From positions 1-36,480 of the forward strand of contig JAUHXA010000068.1 of assembly GCA_030427245.1 (NCBI GenBank): a stretch of 36,480 bases of DNA, written 5' to 3'. This stretch comes from Bacteroidia bacterium (lineage in GTDB: Bacteria; Bacteroidota; Bacteroidia; Chitinophagales; UBA2359). The notes beneath the pieces were generated by a model. It worked only from the letters and a program-made list of their open reading frames with translations. It searched no databases and was not told the origin of the DNA. Position 1 is the stretch's first letter; the number at the start of each line of letters is the position of its first letter. Positions 16,962 through 25,524 of the stretch are shown here, in pieces. The position numbers and the translations under genes were made by a program.

Positions 16962-18020
16962 CTATAAATGATTCTGCATCATTTTCTCCCAATATTTCTT
17001 AAAACTATCCATTTGTTGTTTACTACCCAACACAATCAAGTGCATCCCTGGTTGTATAGGTGTATCGGGTGAAGGATTGATGAGGTATTGACCATCCTTT
17101 TTTTTGATGCCTACGATGCTTGCTCCTGTTTTTTGTCGAATTTTAAGTTCCTTAATCGTTTGCATAGTTCGTCCTGTATCCATGTCTGAGATGTTTATTT
17201 CCTCAAAATTGATGTGACTTGCTTGTTCGTTGGACACCATTTGAAAAAACTCTACCAAATCAGGTTTGCCGACCAAAGTAGCCATATAAAAGCCGCCAAT
17301 TTTTTCGGGAGTAATTGCTCGATTTGCACCTGCCTTCAATAGTTTTCTTTCCGCTTTCGGACTGTTTGCACGACTGATGATTTTCATGTGGGGATTCAGT
17401 TGCCGAGCAGATAAGACGACATAGACATTATCCGCATCATCGGGGAGGGTTGTAATCAAAGCACTCGCTCTTTTGATTCCTACTTCTTCGAGTAAGTCGT
17501 CATTGGTAGCATCTCCTTCTGCAAACAAAAAATCTTTGTAGAGGCGCATATCATTCGTCACTTCGTGATCCATTTCTACCACCACAAAGGGAATCTTTTG
17601 GTTGATAAAATGATTCGCTACTTCTGCTCCATATTTTCCATATCCACAAATAATGATGTGGTCTTGAAGTAGTTGTATTTTTTGCTCAATATTGTAATCT
17701 TGCCACATTTCTCGAAAATTTCCTTCAATAACATAAGATGTCAGCACAGAAAGGACATAGGCAAATACGCCAATGTTCACCAAAATCAAAACGGAGGAAA
17801 AAATTCTTCCCGCATCTGATAAAGGTCTCACTTCAGTATAGCCAACAGTCGAAAAGGTAATCACCGACATGTAAAAACCTTCAATAAGGGTATAGCCTTC
17901 TATCAGCATAAACCCCACCATACCCAATAATAAGGTTACTATCAACAAGAAGGTCGCAATCAAACCTTCTCGTATATAATCTGCAAATTTTTTCTTGCGT
18001 ATGAGGCTAAAAAAATTCAA
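16962..18020 (-). CDS. Potassium channel family protein with RCK (TrkA_N/TrkA_C) domain
   Basis: This 352-aa protein has two membrane segments (about 18-40 and 75-97) flanking a pore helix and the selectivity filter TVGYTE (58-63), a variant of TVGYGD. A cytosolic RCK domain starts at HIIICGYGKYGAEVA (about 121-135, nucleotide-binding GxGxxG). A second regulatory RCK-C-like region covers about 265-345 (GRTMQTIKELKIRQKTGASIVGIKK...PGMHLIVLG). It should gate K+ flux in response to nucleotide or ion ligands. The apparent start is TTG at 18018-18020; no in-frame ATG exists between the upstream stop and residue 34, and starting at residue 34 would remove the first membrane helix. An unusual start codon is therefore likely. 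Confidence 0.9.
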   Translation of the reverse strand: MNFFSLIRKKKFADYIREGLIATFLLIVTLLLGMVGFMLIEGYTLIEGFYMSVITFSTVGYTEVRPLSDAGRIFSSVLILVNIGVFAYVLSVLTSYVIEGNFREMWQDYNIEQKIQLLQDHIIICGYGKYGAEVANHFINQKIPFVVVEMDHEVTNDMRLYKDFLFAEGDATNDDLLEEVGIKRASALITTLPDDADNVYVVLSARQLNPHMKIISRANSPKAERKLLKAGANRAITPEKIGGFYMATLVGKPDLVEFFQMVSNEQASHINFEEINISDMDTGRTMQTIKELKIRQKTGASIVGIKKKDGQYLINPSPDTPIQPGMHLIVLGSKQQMDSFKKYWEKMMQNHL

Positions 18021-18141
18021 AATGATAAGGAATTTACTTTTTCTATGTCTATGCTAAGTATTGAAACTTTGTGCAATGATACGATTTTCGGGCGTAAAAT
18101 CGGTATTCTTTGTGGGTCTCCAAATTTATTTTTTAGGAATT

Positions 18142-18690
18142 TCACTTTTCGTTTGCGGCTTTTTTGACATACAAACCATCAAAAATGACATTCCATTTTT
18201 CTTTGTCATAGGAGGCTTCCCACAATTGACGGACAGAACCGTCGTCGTTTTTAAAAAAGGTGAGTTTGTAATGGACGGTTTGACCAGGATTTCGTTGGCT
18301 TTCACTCTCACCTGTCAGCAGCATTTTGTCGTCTTCGTAGTGTCCATTGAAGTCCAAACGATTGCCAGCATTGTCGACCCAAACCTGATGCCAAGTGCCT
18401 TTTGCAGCATTGTAGGTGTTGAAGCTTTTGCCATTGCTTCCCCCTGCTCCCTCCCAATTTTCTTGGATTACACAATCCCCCAAAATCAATTCTACTTTAT
18501 TGGTTCCCACTATTTTTTCACCACTATATACATTCCAATCCCCTACCCAAAAATCAAATTGGCGAAATTCAGGTGTACTACAGGGCGGTGGTGGTGTTTT
18601 GGGAATCATATCGTTTGCAGTATTAGAAGATTGGCTCATAGCAGTAAGGTTTAGAAGGAGAAAAAAAAGAACAGAACATAACTGTTTCAT
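18142..18690 (-). CDS. Small secreted protein, DUF1579-like
   Basis: Starting at MKQLCSVLFFLLLNLTAMSQ (ATG 18690), this 182-aa protein has a signal peptide; an ATG eight codons earlier is possible but adds only charged residues before it. The mature part has the start EFRQFDFWVGDWNVYSG (about 46-62) and evenly spaced beta strands (KVELILGDCVIQENWEGAGG, GTWHQVWVDNAGNRLDFNGHYEDDKMLLTG), which resemble the lipocalin-like DUF1579 family common in this phylum. No enzymatic role is established. It reads toward the K+ channel gene but is separated from it by about 120 bp. Confidence 0.75.
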   Translation of the reverse strand: MKQLCSVLFFLLLNLTAMSQSSNTANDMIPKTPPPPCSTPEFRQFDFWVGDWNVYSGEKIVGTNKVELILGDCVIQENWEGAGGSNGKSFNTYNAAKGTWHQVWVDNAGNRLDFNGHYEDDKMLLTGESESQRNPGQTVHYKLTFFKNDDGSVRQLWEASYDKEKWNVIFDGLYVKKAANEK

Positions 18691-18884
18691 AAATAAAGAT
18701 GTTTTTTTGGACAAGACGGATGAGAAACAAAAAATGAGACTTTATGGTGTTGTCGTCTTTCTCTTTCCAACTTCCCATTGGTTATTTACTGCTCTAAATT
18801 AACCAAAGCTTGATTGTTCTTTCCCACATATTCGGGGAGGATTGGATTTGGGAAAATATCAATCCAGCGCGTTTTTGAATTTTG

Positions 18885-18990
18885 CTTAGTAAAAAAGAAA
18901 AAATAACTCATCGACCAATATTCCCCTTTTGAAAGGGGATGGGGTATGTTAGCAAAAGAAAACGAGGAGTTATTTTTTTACCCTTACTTA
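18885..18990 (+). repeat. 106-bp MITE-like dispersed repeat, copy A
   Basis: This sequence is identical to 28135-28240 except for one base (G at 18966, A at 28216). It has imperfect terminal inverted repeats: about 18 of 24 positions pair between TTAGTAAAAAAG...ATAACTC at the left and GAGTTATTTTTT...TTACTTA at the right. A central near-palindrome ATTCCCCTTTTGAAAGGGGA lies at about 18920-18939. No coding potential is seen. Its last three bases provide the stop codon of the ABC transporter gene that reads in from the right. Confidence 0.88.
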
Positions 18991-21387
18991 CACACTGTCT
19001 TTTCTTTTTAATGCCCAAACAATACCTAAAAATACCACAACATTCAGGAAGGTAATTGCCCACAAGTTGGAACTCAATTCGGGAGCAAGCTCAAGGGTAT
19101 TGGGTAGGTTTAGAAATTCGACCGCATCAACAGTTTGATACACCAAGGAATCGGGTTGGGTTGGCAAAGCCATATAAGAACGGACAGAATCTTGGACATA
19201 GGCCAAACCTTCTGTTCCCCAACGAGATAGCATCGTATAGCTGGCAAATTCAACGGCACTTTTTGCAGGAATCGCTGCCATCACTCCACCCAACATGATT
19301 TGTGGAATCAAGACAATCGGGATGATGGTCATGACTTTTTCGGTATTGTTCACCAAAGCCGAAACCAACAATCCCAAGAGAGTAGCCGAAAAGCAGAGGT
19401 AGAGCATCAGCCAAACATTGTTCCAATAGGCTGCAAATGCCAATTCTTCAGTACCGACGAGATAATAGATAATCGCCACAAAAACCAATACCTGAATGGC
19501 TGAGAAAAAGGTGAGTACGAATATTTTGGAGAAAATATAGGGAAGTATGCGAAGGTTGAACATTCGTTCTCGTCGGTAAATAGCCAATTCACCCACGATT
19601 TCTTTAGCAGAATTGTTTGTGCCAAACCAGATGGCAGAAACCGACATTAAAAACAGGACACTAAGTTCTATTTCTTCAAATATCAAGGCTATCAAACCTG
19701 CAATAATGGGCGCTTGAGCCAACAGAATCAAGGTATTGGCGCTGTCGCTGGTTTTGATATTGAAGTAGCGAACGGTCAGCCAAAAGAACTGACTGATCAT
19801 CGAGGCATCTTGCCGTCTTTCTATTTCTTGGTTGATATTTTGTTGAATATCTATTTCCTGATGATTTTTTTTCCATTTTTCTGCCCATAGATGACCTTGT
19901 TCGACAGTTCCGTTTTTGGAATAGACTTCGATTACGTTTTTGGCATTAAAGAAAGAGAGGTAGTTTTCTTTGGTGCCGAAATAGGTCATGTATCCGCCTT
20001 TGGATAAGAAAATCACCTTGTCGACATAGTACAAATCGTTGGGTTTGTGCGTTACCATCATCACCGTTGTTCCTTTTTTGGTGAGGTCTTTTACGCACAA
20101 AAGAAAGTCTTCAATGGTTTCGGGGTCCAATGGTGAAGTTGGCTCGTCTAGAAAGAGGATGGAAGGATCGGTGAGTAATTCTACTGCAATCGAAACCCGC
20201 TTTCGTTGACCACCCGACAAGTCTCCCACTTTTCGTTTTCGGATTTCGGGGTCATTGATGTTGAGATTGGTCAACACTTCATTGATTTTTTCCCAAATGT
20301 CTTCCTTGCTCACATCTGATGAAAGCCTCAATTTGGCAGCGTAATACAGTGAGTTTTCGACCGAAAGTTCTTTGTGAACAATGTCGTCTTGCGGCACATA
20401 GCCAATCAGCCGTTTGAGGTAGTCGTAATTGCCGTACAGTTCCATATCGTGAATATAGACACTGCCTTCGGTAGCAGGAAAGTCGCCGTTCAAAGCTCTC
20501 AGTAGGGTGGATTTGCCACAACCCGAAGGACCCATAACCGCCACAAAATCTTGTGCATCTACCTGAAAGCTGATGTCTCGCAGAATGGTTATTTTGCCCC
20601 GATTCACTTTTTTTGTGACTCCCTCTACAATGATTGCTTTGTGTTTGCGAATGTCCTCAGCAGGTTTTCCTAATCGAAATTTGTAAGCTCCAATGTTGAT
20701 GTTGTCGGCTTTGGAAATAATGATTTCGGTCTGTGCTCGAATCCGTGCACCATTGACGAAAGTGCCGTTTTTGGATCCCAAATCCTTGATAATGTAAGTC
20801 CCGTCCGGTTTTTTCAAAATAACCGCATGTTTGCGAGTAACGGTCAACTGCTCCAACTGAATGTCACATTCTTTGGCTCGTCCAATTGTGATTTCGGGTT
20901 TGAAGCGAAGCATTGAAGCCAAGTCGCCTGTGCTATTTGGATCGAGTACGTTGATGATGTCAGATGCCAGATATTCCCGTTTTTTGGAGGTCGTATTTTT
21001 ATCGGGGGTGATGTGTTCGGTGTAGTTGTGTTGATTTTGCTCCTCTTTGTCCATTTCACTGGGGCTGAGCAGTTCGATTTCTATCTTATAGACACTTTTT
21101 GAACCCAAAGTGATGACATCTCCATTGTTCAGTTTTTTTGCAGTGATTTGCGCTCCGTTGACAAATGTTCCATTGGTACTGTCCAAATCAGTGACCCATA
21201 ACTCAGAAATATTTCGGACTTCAATGCGTGCATGTTCTCTCGAAATAAATCGTTCGTCAATATCAATAATTGCTCCAAATCCCTGTTTACCAATGGTAAT
21301 CAGAGCAGATTGATTTTGGCGTACCACCAATCGGCGTTGCACCTTTCCTTCTTTGTAGAGGAGTATTCTGGCAAATTTTTTATTCAT
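18988..21387 (-). CDS. Double-FHA domain ABC-2 type transporter (ATPase and permease fused)
   Basis: This 799-aa fused transporter contains a first FHA domain (about 12-110; ITIGKQ, FISREHARI, DLDSTNGTFVNG). After an acidic linker comes a second FHA domain (about 145-245; ITIGRAKECDIQL, VTRKHAVI, DLGSKNGTFVNG). The ABCG-like ATPase covers about 255-480: Walker A GPSGCGKST, Q-loop YVPQDD, signature LSGGQRKR, Walker B ILFLDEPTSPLDP and H-loop VTHKP. A six-helix ABC-2 permease follows (about 545-795). FHA domains bind phosphothreonine peptides, so activity is probably tuned by Ser/Thr phosphorylation. The transported substrate is unknown. The stop codon sits in the end of a 106-bp dispersed repeat, so the natural C-terminus may have been trimmed or altered there (..ALKRKDSV). 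Confidence 0.92.
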   Translation of the reverse strand: MNKKFARILLYKEGKVQRRLVVRQNQSALITIGKQGFGAIIDIDERFISREHARIEVRNISELWVTDLDSTNGTFVNGAQITAKKLNNGDVITLGSKSVYKIEIELLSPSEMDKEEQNQHNYTEHITPDKNTTSKKREYLASDIINVLDPNSTGDLASMLRFKPEITIGRAKECDIQLEQLTVTRKHAVILKKPDGTYIIKDLGSKNGTFVNGARIRAQTEIIISKADNINIGAYKFRLGKPAEDIRKHKAIIVEGVTKKVNRGKITILRDISFQVDAQDFVAVMGPSGCGKSTLLRALNGDFPATEGSVYIHDMELYGNYDYLKRLIGYVPQDDIVHKELSVENSLYYAAKLRLSSDVSKEDIWEKINEVLTNLNINDPEIRKRKVGDLSGGQRKRVSIAVELLTDPSILFLDEPTSPLDPETIEDFLLCVKDLTKKGTTVMMVTHKPNDLYYVDKVIFLSKGGYMTYFGTKENYLSFFNAKNVIEVYSKNGTVEQGHLWAEKWKKNHQEIDIQQNINQEIERRQDASMISQFFWLTVRYFNIKTSDSANTLILLAQAPIIAGLIALIFEEIELSVLFLMSVSAIWFGTNNSAKEIVGELAIYRRERMFNLRILPYIFSKIFVLTFFSAIQVLVFVAIIYYLVGTEELAFAAYWNNVWLMLYLCFSATLLGLLVSALVNNTEKVMTIIPIVLIPQIMLGGVMAAIPAKSAVEFASYTMLSRWGTEGLAYVQDSVRSYMALPTQPDSLVYQTVDAVEFLNLPNTLELAPELSSNLWAITFLNVVVFLGIVWALKRKDSV

Positions 21388-21426
21388 ACAGCAATATTAA
21401 TACACAGATTTAAACTTATGAAGCAT

Positions 21427-22368
21427 TTAAGGGTTTTCATTTTGGTTTTTGGAATGTTTCTTGGTTTTTAATACTTTTTCGATGCGTTTCACTTTTACAC
21501 CGTATTCAGAAGCTTCAATTTTTGGTTCGTAGCGTTTGGCATATACGTAGGTGAATTCTGCGCCCAAAAGCATAATTTGAGCAGTATAATAGGCCCATAC
21601 CAACAAAGCCGCTAAAGAACCTGCTGCTCCAAAGGTATTGGTAATTTCACTGTTGCCAATGTAAAAACCAATGACATTTTTGCCGATGGTAAAAAGTATT
21701 CCCGTAAAAAGTGCTCCAATCCAAACATCGCGCCATTTGACGGTTGCATCGGGTAATCCTTTGAAAAGGATGGCAAAAAGTAGACTTGGTATGATGAAGG
21801 AGGAAAAAAGACCTGAAATATACAAAAACATTTCACTGATTTCGGGAAGGAAATACAGTATTTTTTCGCTGAATGTGGAAATAAGGGTGTTGATAATAAG
21901 GGCCACTAAAAGTATGAAACCAATAGAAATAACCATGGCAAAAGACAAAAAGCGGTCAATGACAAATTGAATAATGCCGTTTCGAGGACTGGCTTTTACG
22001 CACCAAATAATGTTTAAAGCCCCTTTGAGTTCTACGAAAACACCCGTAGCACCAAAGAAAAAAGTGCCTATACTGATGAGAGTTGCACTATAAGAGGAGC
22101 CACTGCGATAGGCATTTTCGACCAAAGCTTGAACTTGTGTAGCCGCTTTTGCTCCTAATAAAGTATTGAGTTCATTGAAGATATTGCCTCTGATGGCTTC
22201 TTCTCCAAAAAAAATGCTTGCCAATGCAATGGTAATAACGATGACTGGCCCGAAAGAAAACATCGTAAAATAGGCGATAGATGCACCTAAAGAAAGAATA
22301 TTATCTTTGAGTGATTCATCGAATACTTCAAGAGCAAAGGAGTATATAGTTTTGAAAAGTTCAATCAT
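21427..22368 (-). CDS. YihY/virulence factor BrkB family membrane protein
   Basis: This 313-aa protein has about six membrane helices. It shows the family pattern: an N-terminal amphipathic stretch, SLGASIAYFTMFSFGPVIVITIA (about 27-49), the segment GVFVELKGALNIIWCVK (about 110-126), and the C-terminal GSLAALLVWAYYTAQIMLLGAEFTYVYAKRY (about 246-276). It ends in a Lys-rich cytosolic tail. Members were once taken for RNase BN, which is disproved; they are inner-membrane proteins of unclear, possibly transport, function. It is divergent from the HD-Pycsar gene, with only 31 bp between the starts, so their promoters must overlap. Confidence 0.92.
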   Translation of the reverse strand: MIELFKTIYSFALEVFDESLKDNILSLGASIAYFTMFSFGPVIVITIALASIFFGEEAIRGNIFNELNTLLGAKAATQVQALVENAYRSGSSYSATLISIGTFFFGATGVFVELKGALNIIWCVKASPRNGIIQFVIDRFLSFAMVISIGFILLVALIINTLISTFSEKILYFLPEISEMFLYISGLFSSFIIPSLLFAILFKGLPDATVKWRDVWIGALFTGILFTIGKNVIGFYIGNSEITNTFGAAGSLAALLVWAYYTAQIMLLGAEFTYVYAKRYEPKIEASEYGVKVKRIEKVLKTKKHSKNQNENP

Positions 22369-22399
22369 TGATAGCCAAAATGAAAATTGTAAAATAACA

Positions 22400-23602
22400 A
22401 TGGGAAAATCAACAAAAATAGATATTTTAGTAGAAGTAAAAGAACATGTTAATCAACTGTTCAAAAAACAATCTTCGGCTCAATTAGTTTATCATACCTT
22501 CAATCATATTTTGGAAACCTTAGATGTTTCAGAAAAAATTGTGGAATCTTATGACTTGAGTGATTCTGATAAAGAAGTATTGTTTTTGGCGGTTTGGTTT
22601 CAAAATACGGGTTATTTGATTGATTATAAAAATCATGAACAAGAAAGTATCTCGTTGGCAAGTGAATTTTTAGGGAATCAAAATTATCCAGAGGATAGAA
22701 AGGGTGAAGTATTGGAGTTGATTCGTAGTACTTCATCGGAGAACTATCCCACAGGTGTTTTGCAGGAAATACTACATGATGTAAACTTGGTTTACACAGG
22801 GAAAAAAGATTTTTTTACCAAAGGAGTCATGCTTAGAATGGAGCTTGAGCAATGCTTGGGAAAAGCATATACGGATGCAGAGTGGGAAAGAATAGAGTTG
22901 GATTTTTTGATTAAAAACGAGTTTCGCACCCATTATGCGATTGAAAACCTTAGTAAAAGGAGAGATAAGAACATTAAAAAACAACACTCCAATCTGCAAA
23001 AAACCAAAGATGATCGAAAGAAGAGAAAAGCGGGAAAGCGATTCGGTAGGGGAATAGAGACTTTGTATAGGGCGACTTATAGAAATCACATCAACCTGAG
23101 TTCTATTGCAGATGCCAAAGCAAATATGATGATCAGTATCAACACCATTATCATGTCGGTCATTATTACTTTTGCAGGAACGGGGTTTTCGCTGTCAAGT
23201 GGTATAACGATAGAAAGGTTTCGGTTTACGATACCTATTATGATTTTGTTGGTTGCTTCCCTCATTTCGGTTGTTTTTGCAGTGCTTTCTGCTCGACCCA
23301 AAGTAACAGAGAAAACGATTACGGAAGAAAAATTGAAAGAGAGAAAGTCGAGTGTTTTGTTTTTTGGGAATTTCACCCAACTTCCTTTGGAAAAGTTTGT
23401 AGAATTTTTGAACAGCTTCAAAATGAATGAGAAACTACTTTACGACAATATGAGTGTGGATATCTATTATCTGGGTTTGGTTTTGGATAGAAAATACAAA
23501 TTGTTGCGGATTTCTTACAATACTTTTATGGGAGGTCTGATTATCTGCGTGCTTGCTTTTATTTTTATTTTTATTTATTCGACAGGGTTGAGTAATGCTT
23601 AA
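22400..23602 (+). CDS. HD-domain (degenerate) fused to Pycsar-effector-type transmembrane domain
   Basis: I start this 400-aa protein at ATG 22400 (MGKSTKIDIL), just past the divergent yihY start; the open frame begins earlier inside yihY. The N-terminal region (about 15-140) is an HD-phosphohydrolase-like helical domain: YHTFNH (H32, H36), then WFQNTGY (68-69), NHE (H79) and LHDVNLVYTGKKDFF (about 125-139). In related proteins the second motif is F-H-D-T-G-Y; here the defining HD dyad is Q-N. A basic linker (KKQHSNLQKTKDDRKKRKAGKR) leads to the Pycsar TM domain: YRATYRNHINLSSIADAKANMMISINTIIMSVIIT and two more hydrophobic segments to the C-terminus. Pycsar TM effectors are thought to damage the membrane when they sense cyclic pyrimidine nucleotides. 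No uridylate/cytidylate cyclase is nearby, so this is an orphan. Confidence 0.85.
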   Translation: MGKSTKIDILVEVKEHVNQLFKKQSSAQLVYHTFNHILETLDVSEKIVESYDLSDSDKEVLFLAVWFQNTGYLIDYKNHEQESISLASEFLGNQNYPEDRKGEVLELIRSTSSENYPTGVLQEILHDVNLVYTGKKDFFTKGVMLRMELEQCLGKAYTDAEWERIELDFLIKNEFRTHYAIENLSKRRDKNIKKQHSNLQKTKDDRKKRKAGKRFGRGIETLYRATYRNHINLSSIADAKANMMISINTIIMSVIITFAGTGFSLSSGITIERFRFTIPIMILLVASLISVVFAVLSARPKVTEKTITEEKLKERKSSVLFFGNFTQLPLEKFVEFLNSFKMNEKLLYDNMSVDIYYLGLVLDRKYKLLRISYNTFMGGLIICVLAFIFIFIYSTGLSNA

Positions 23603-23663
23603 TGATTTTCCTTCTCTGTTTCTTATTCTCATTCTCACGTCTAAAGTTTAAAAACTTATTGCA

Positions 23664-25268
23664 ATGAAAACTATTAATGGCCTTCATCTCACTATTATCT
23701 GCGGATTTTGTGCTTTTGGGTGTTTGTTATTATTGAATGTTGTAGCTCAAGAAACTGTTCATGCATCATTGGGCAAATACCATGTAAGAGATACTCTGCA
23801 ACAGAGAGATACACTTGTCCGTATTGGGCTTGAAAGTGACAGTATTGAAGTGGCTGCAAGCAATCTTTATCATCGAAGTAAGTTTGGGCATTTGTTTTTT
23901 GGGAAACACTATCGAGAAGAATGGCAAACTCCTATCAAAGTGGCTTGCTTGGATATCACAACTGCAATGGGGGGCTTAACACCTGTGAAACAAGGTGGAG
24001 GAATGCAGACTAAATCTCTTCGTTTTGTTGGAAAAGACAGCATCGAATACACCTTTCGTTCGATTGATAAGGATATAGGTGGGGCTTTGTCTACATGGTT
24101 GCAGGGGACTTATGTTGAATCTTTTTTGCAAGATGGTATATCTTCAGCACATCCCTATGGTTTTTTGATTGTTCCTCGCTTGGCAGAGGCTGTTGGGGTT
24201 TACCACACGCATCCAGTTGTTTATTTTCTGCCTTCTACTGAGTATTTGGGAGAGTTTCAAGAAACTTTTGGAGAAATGTTGGGAATGTTGGAAATACGAC
24301 CTGATGAAGATTTGTCTGCTTATCCGAGATTTGGGCGGTCTAAAAATGTGGTCAGCACCGAAACTTTGTTTGAACATCTGATAGAAGATCACGACAATGA
24401 GGTAGATAGGTGGATGTATGCACGAGCAAGGTTGTTGGATATGGTAATCGGAGATTGGGATAGACACCAAGATCAATGGCGTTGGGCAGAATTTGAGAAA
24501 AAAGGAAAAGGCTCTATCTTTCGTCCTGTACCGAGAGACAGGGATCAGGCCTTTGTGCAGTTTGAAGGGATGCTGCCTTGGCTGACTACAAGGAAGTGGG
24601 CAATGCGAAAGATGAATCATTTCGGATATAAAATATCCGATGTGGAAGGACTGACTATGCAGGCAAAAATTATGGACAACATTTTTTTGAATGAATTGAC
24701 TTTGGAGGATTGGAAAATCATTGCAGATTCGGTTCAACAAGAGCTGAGTGATGGGGTATTAGAAGAAGCTGTTCGAGCATTGCCGAAAGAAATTTTTAAT
24801 ATTTCGGGGGAAGAAATCATTGCTAAACTGAAGAGTAGGAGAGAGGGATTGATTGAATATGCAGTAGAATATTATCAATGTTTAGCAAAAGAGCCTATGG
24901 TATTGGGAAGTGATGAGCGTGAGTGGTTTTTGATAGAAAGGTTGGACGATACGCAAACTTCTGTCAAAGTATTCAAAATGGAAGGAGATGGAAAGAAAGG
25001 GAAAAAGCTGTACGAAAGAATCTTTCCTACAAACGATACCAAAGAAATTCATGTATATGGTTTTGGAGGAGACGATTGTTTTGAAGTGAAAGGAAATGTA
25101 AGTAAAGGAATAAATCTTTTTGTATCTGCAGGGGAAGGGGAAGATACTTTTGATAACGAATCTACTATACGCAAGAAGAAGAACAAAGCAATGGTTTATG
25201 TAGACAATGAATCACACGTTTCGGTAGTAGATGAAAAAACAATAATTCCGTTAATAGAAAAAAAATAG
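23664..25268 (+). CDS. Secreted free-standing kinase-like domain (GDWDRH family), usually part of larger phosphoesterase/outer-membrane proteins
   Basis: This 534-aa protein has an N-terminal signal peptide or anchor (about 8-28). The body resembles a module I know from much larger Bacteroidota proteins, in which it sits between a metallophosphoesterase and a BamA-like barrel: REEWQTPIKVACLD (84-97), GGLTPVKQGGGMQTKSLR (103-120), HPYGFLIVPRLAEAVGVYHT (163-182), LDMVIGDWDRHQDQWRW (258-274), PVPRDRDQAF (288-297), and YGFGGDDCFEVKG near the C-terminus. Neither flanking domain is present and nothing after the stop looks like a barrel. The D-R-H plus later D-R-D-Q arrangement recalls the catalytic and metal-binding Asp of FAM20/HipA-like kinases. 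That is inference; activity is undocumented. Confidence 0.7.
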   Translation: MKTINGLHLTIICGFCAFGCLLLLNVVAQETVHASLGKYHVRDTLQQRDTLVRIGLESDSIEVAASNLYHRSKFGHLFFGKHYREEWQTPIKVACLDITTAMGGLTPVKQGGGMQTKSLRFVGKDSIEYTFRSIDKDIGGALSTWLQGTYVESFLQDGISSAHPYGFLIVPRLAEAVGVYHTHPVVYFLPSTEYLGEFQETFGEMLGMLEIRPDEDLSAYPRFGRSKNVVSTETLFEHLIEDHDNEVDRWMYARARLLDMVIGDWDRHQDQWRWAEFEKKGKGSIFRPVPRDRDQAFVQFEGMLPWLTTRKWAMRKMNHFGYKISDVEGLTMQAKIMDNIFLNELTLEDWKIIADSVQQELSDGVLEEAVRALPKEIFNISGEEIIAKLKSRREGLIEYAVEYYQCLAKEPMVLGSDEREWFLIERLDDTQTSVKVFKMEGDGKKGKKLYERIFPTNDTKEIHVYGFGGDDCFEVKGNVSKGINLFVSAGEGEDTFDNESTIRKKKNKAMVYVDNESHVSVVDEKTIIPLIEKK

Positions 25269-25284
25269 TATATTTCCACCTTTT

Positions 25285-25502
25285 ACCTACGTTTCGGTAA
25301 CTTCATTTGGCGATAAAAAAATTAGTGTATAATTTTAAATATCAAGAATAAATGAGTTTAAAAATAAGATTATTCTATTTTTTTAAAATTTATTCAAAAA
25401 ACGTTATGTAATGAAATGGTCTTTCGATTGCGAGTTATTCAATAAAAGTCCATTTTTGTTATTGCAAAGTGCTCTGAAATGCAATATTACCGAAACGTAG
25501 GT
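25285..25502. repeat. Widely spaced perfect 16-bp inverted repeat upstream of the AraC-type gene
   Basis: ACCTACGTTTCGGTAA at 25285-25300 and its exact complement TTACCGAAACGTAGGT at 25487-25502 bracket 186 bp of very AT-rich sequence without an ORF. TTT flanks both outer ends. The right arm ends 22 bp before the regulator's ATG. It could be a pair of operators for a looping regulator or the termini of a miniature mobile element. Confidence 0.8.
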
Positions 25503-25524
25503 TTTATTTCTAATAACTCAACTT

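Noticed and set aside
24144-24740. Minus-strand open frame of 198 aa inside the GDWDRH-domain gene
   Set aside because: Shadow of the conserved kinase-like coding region.
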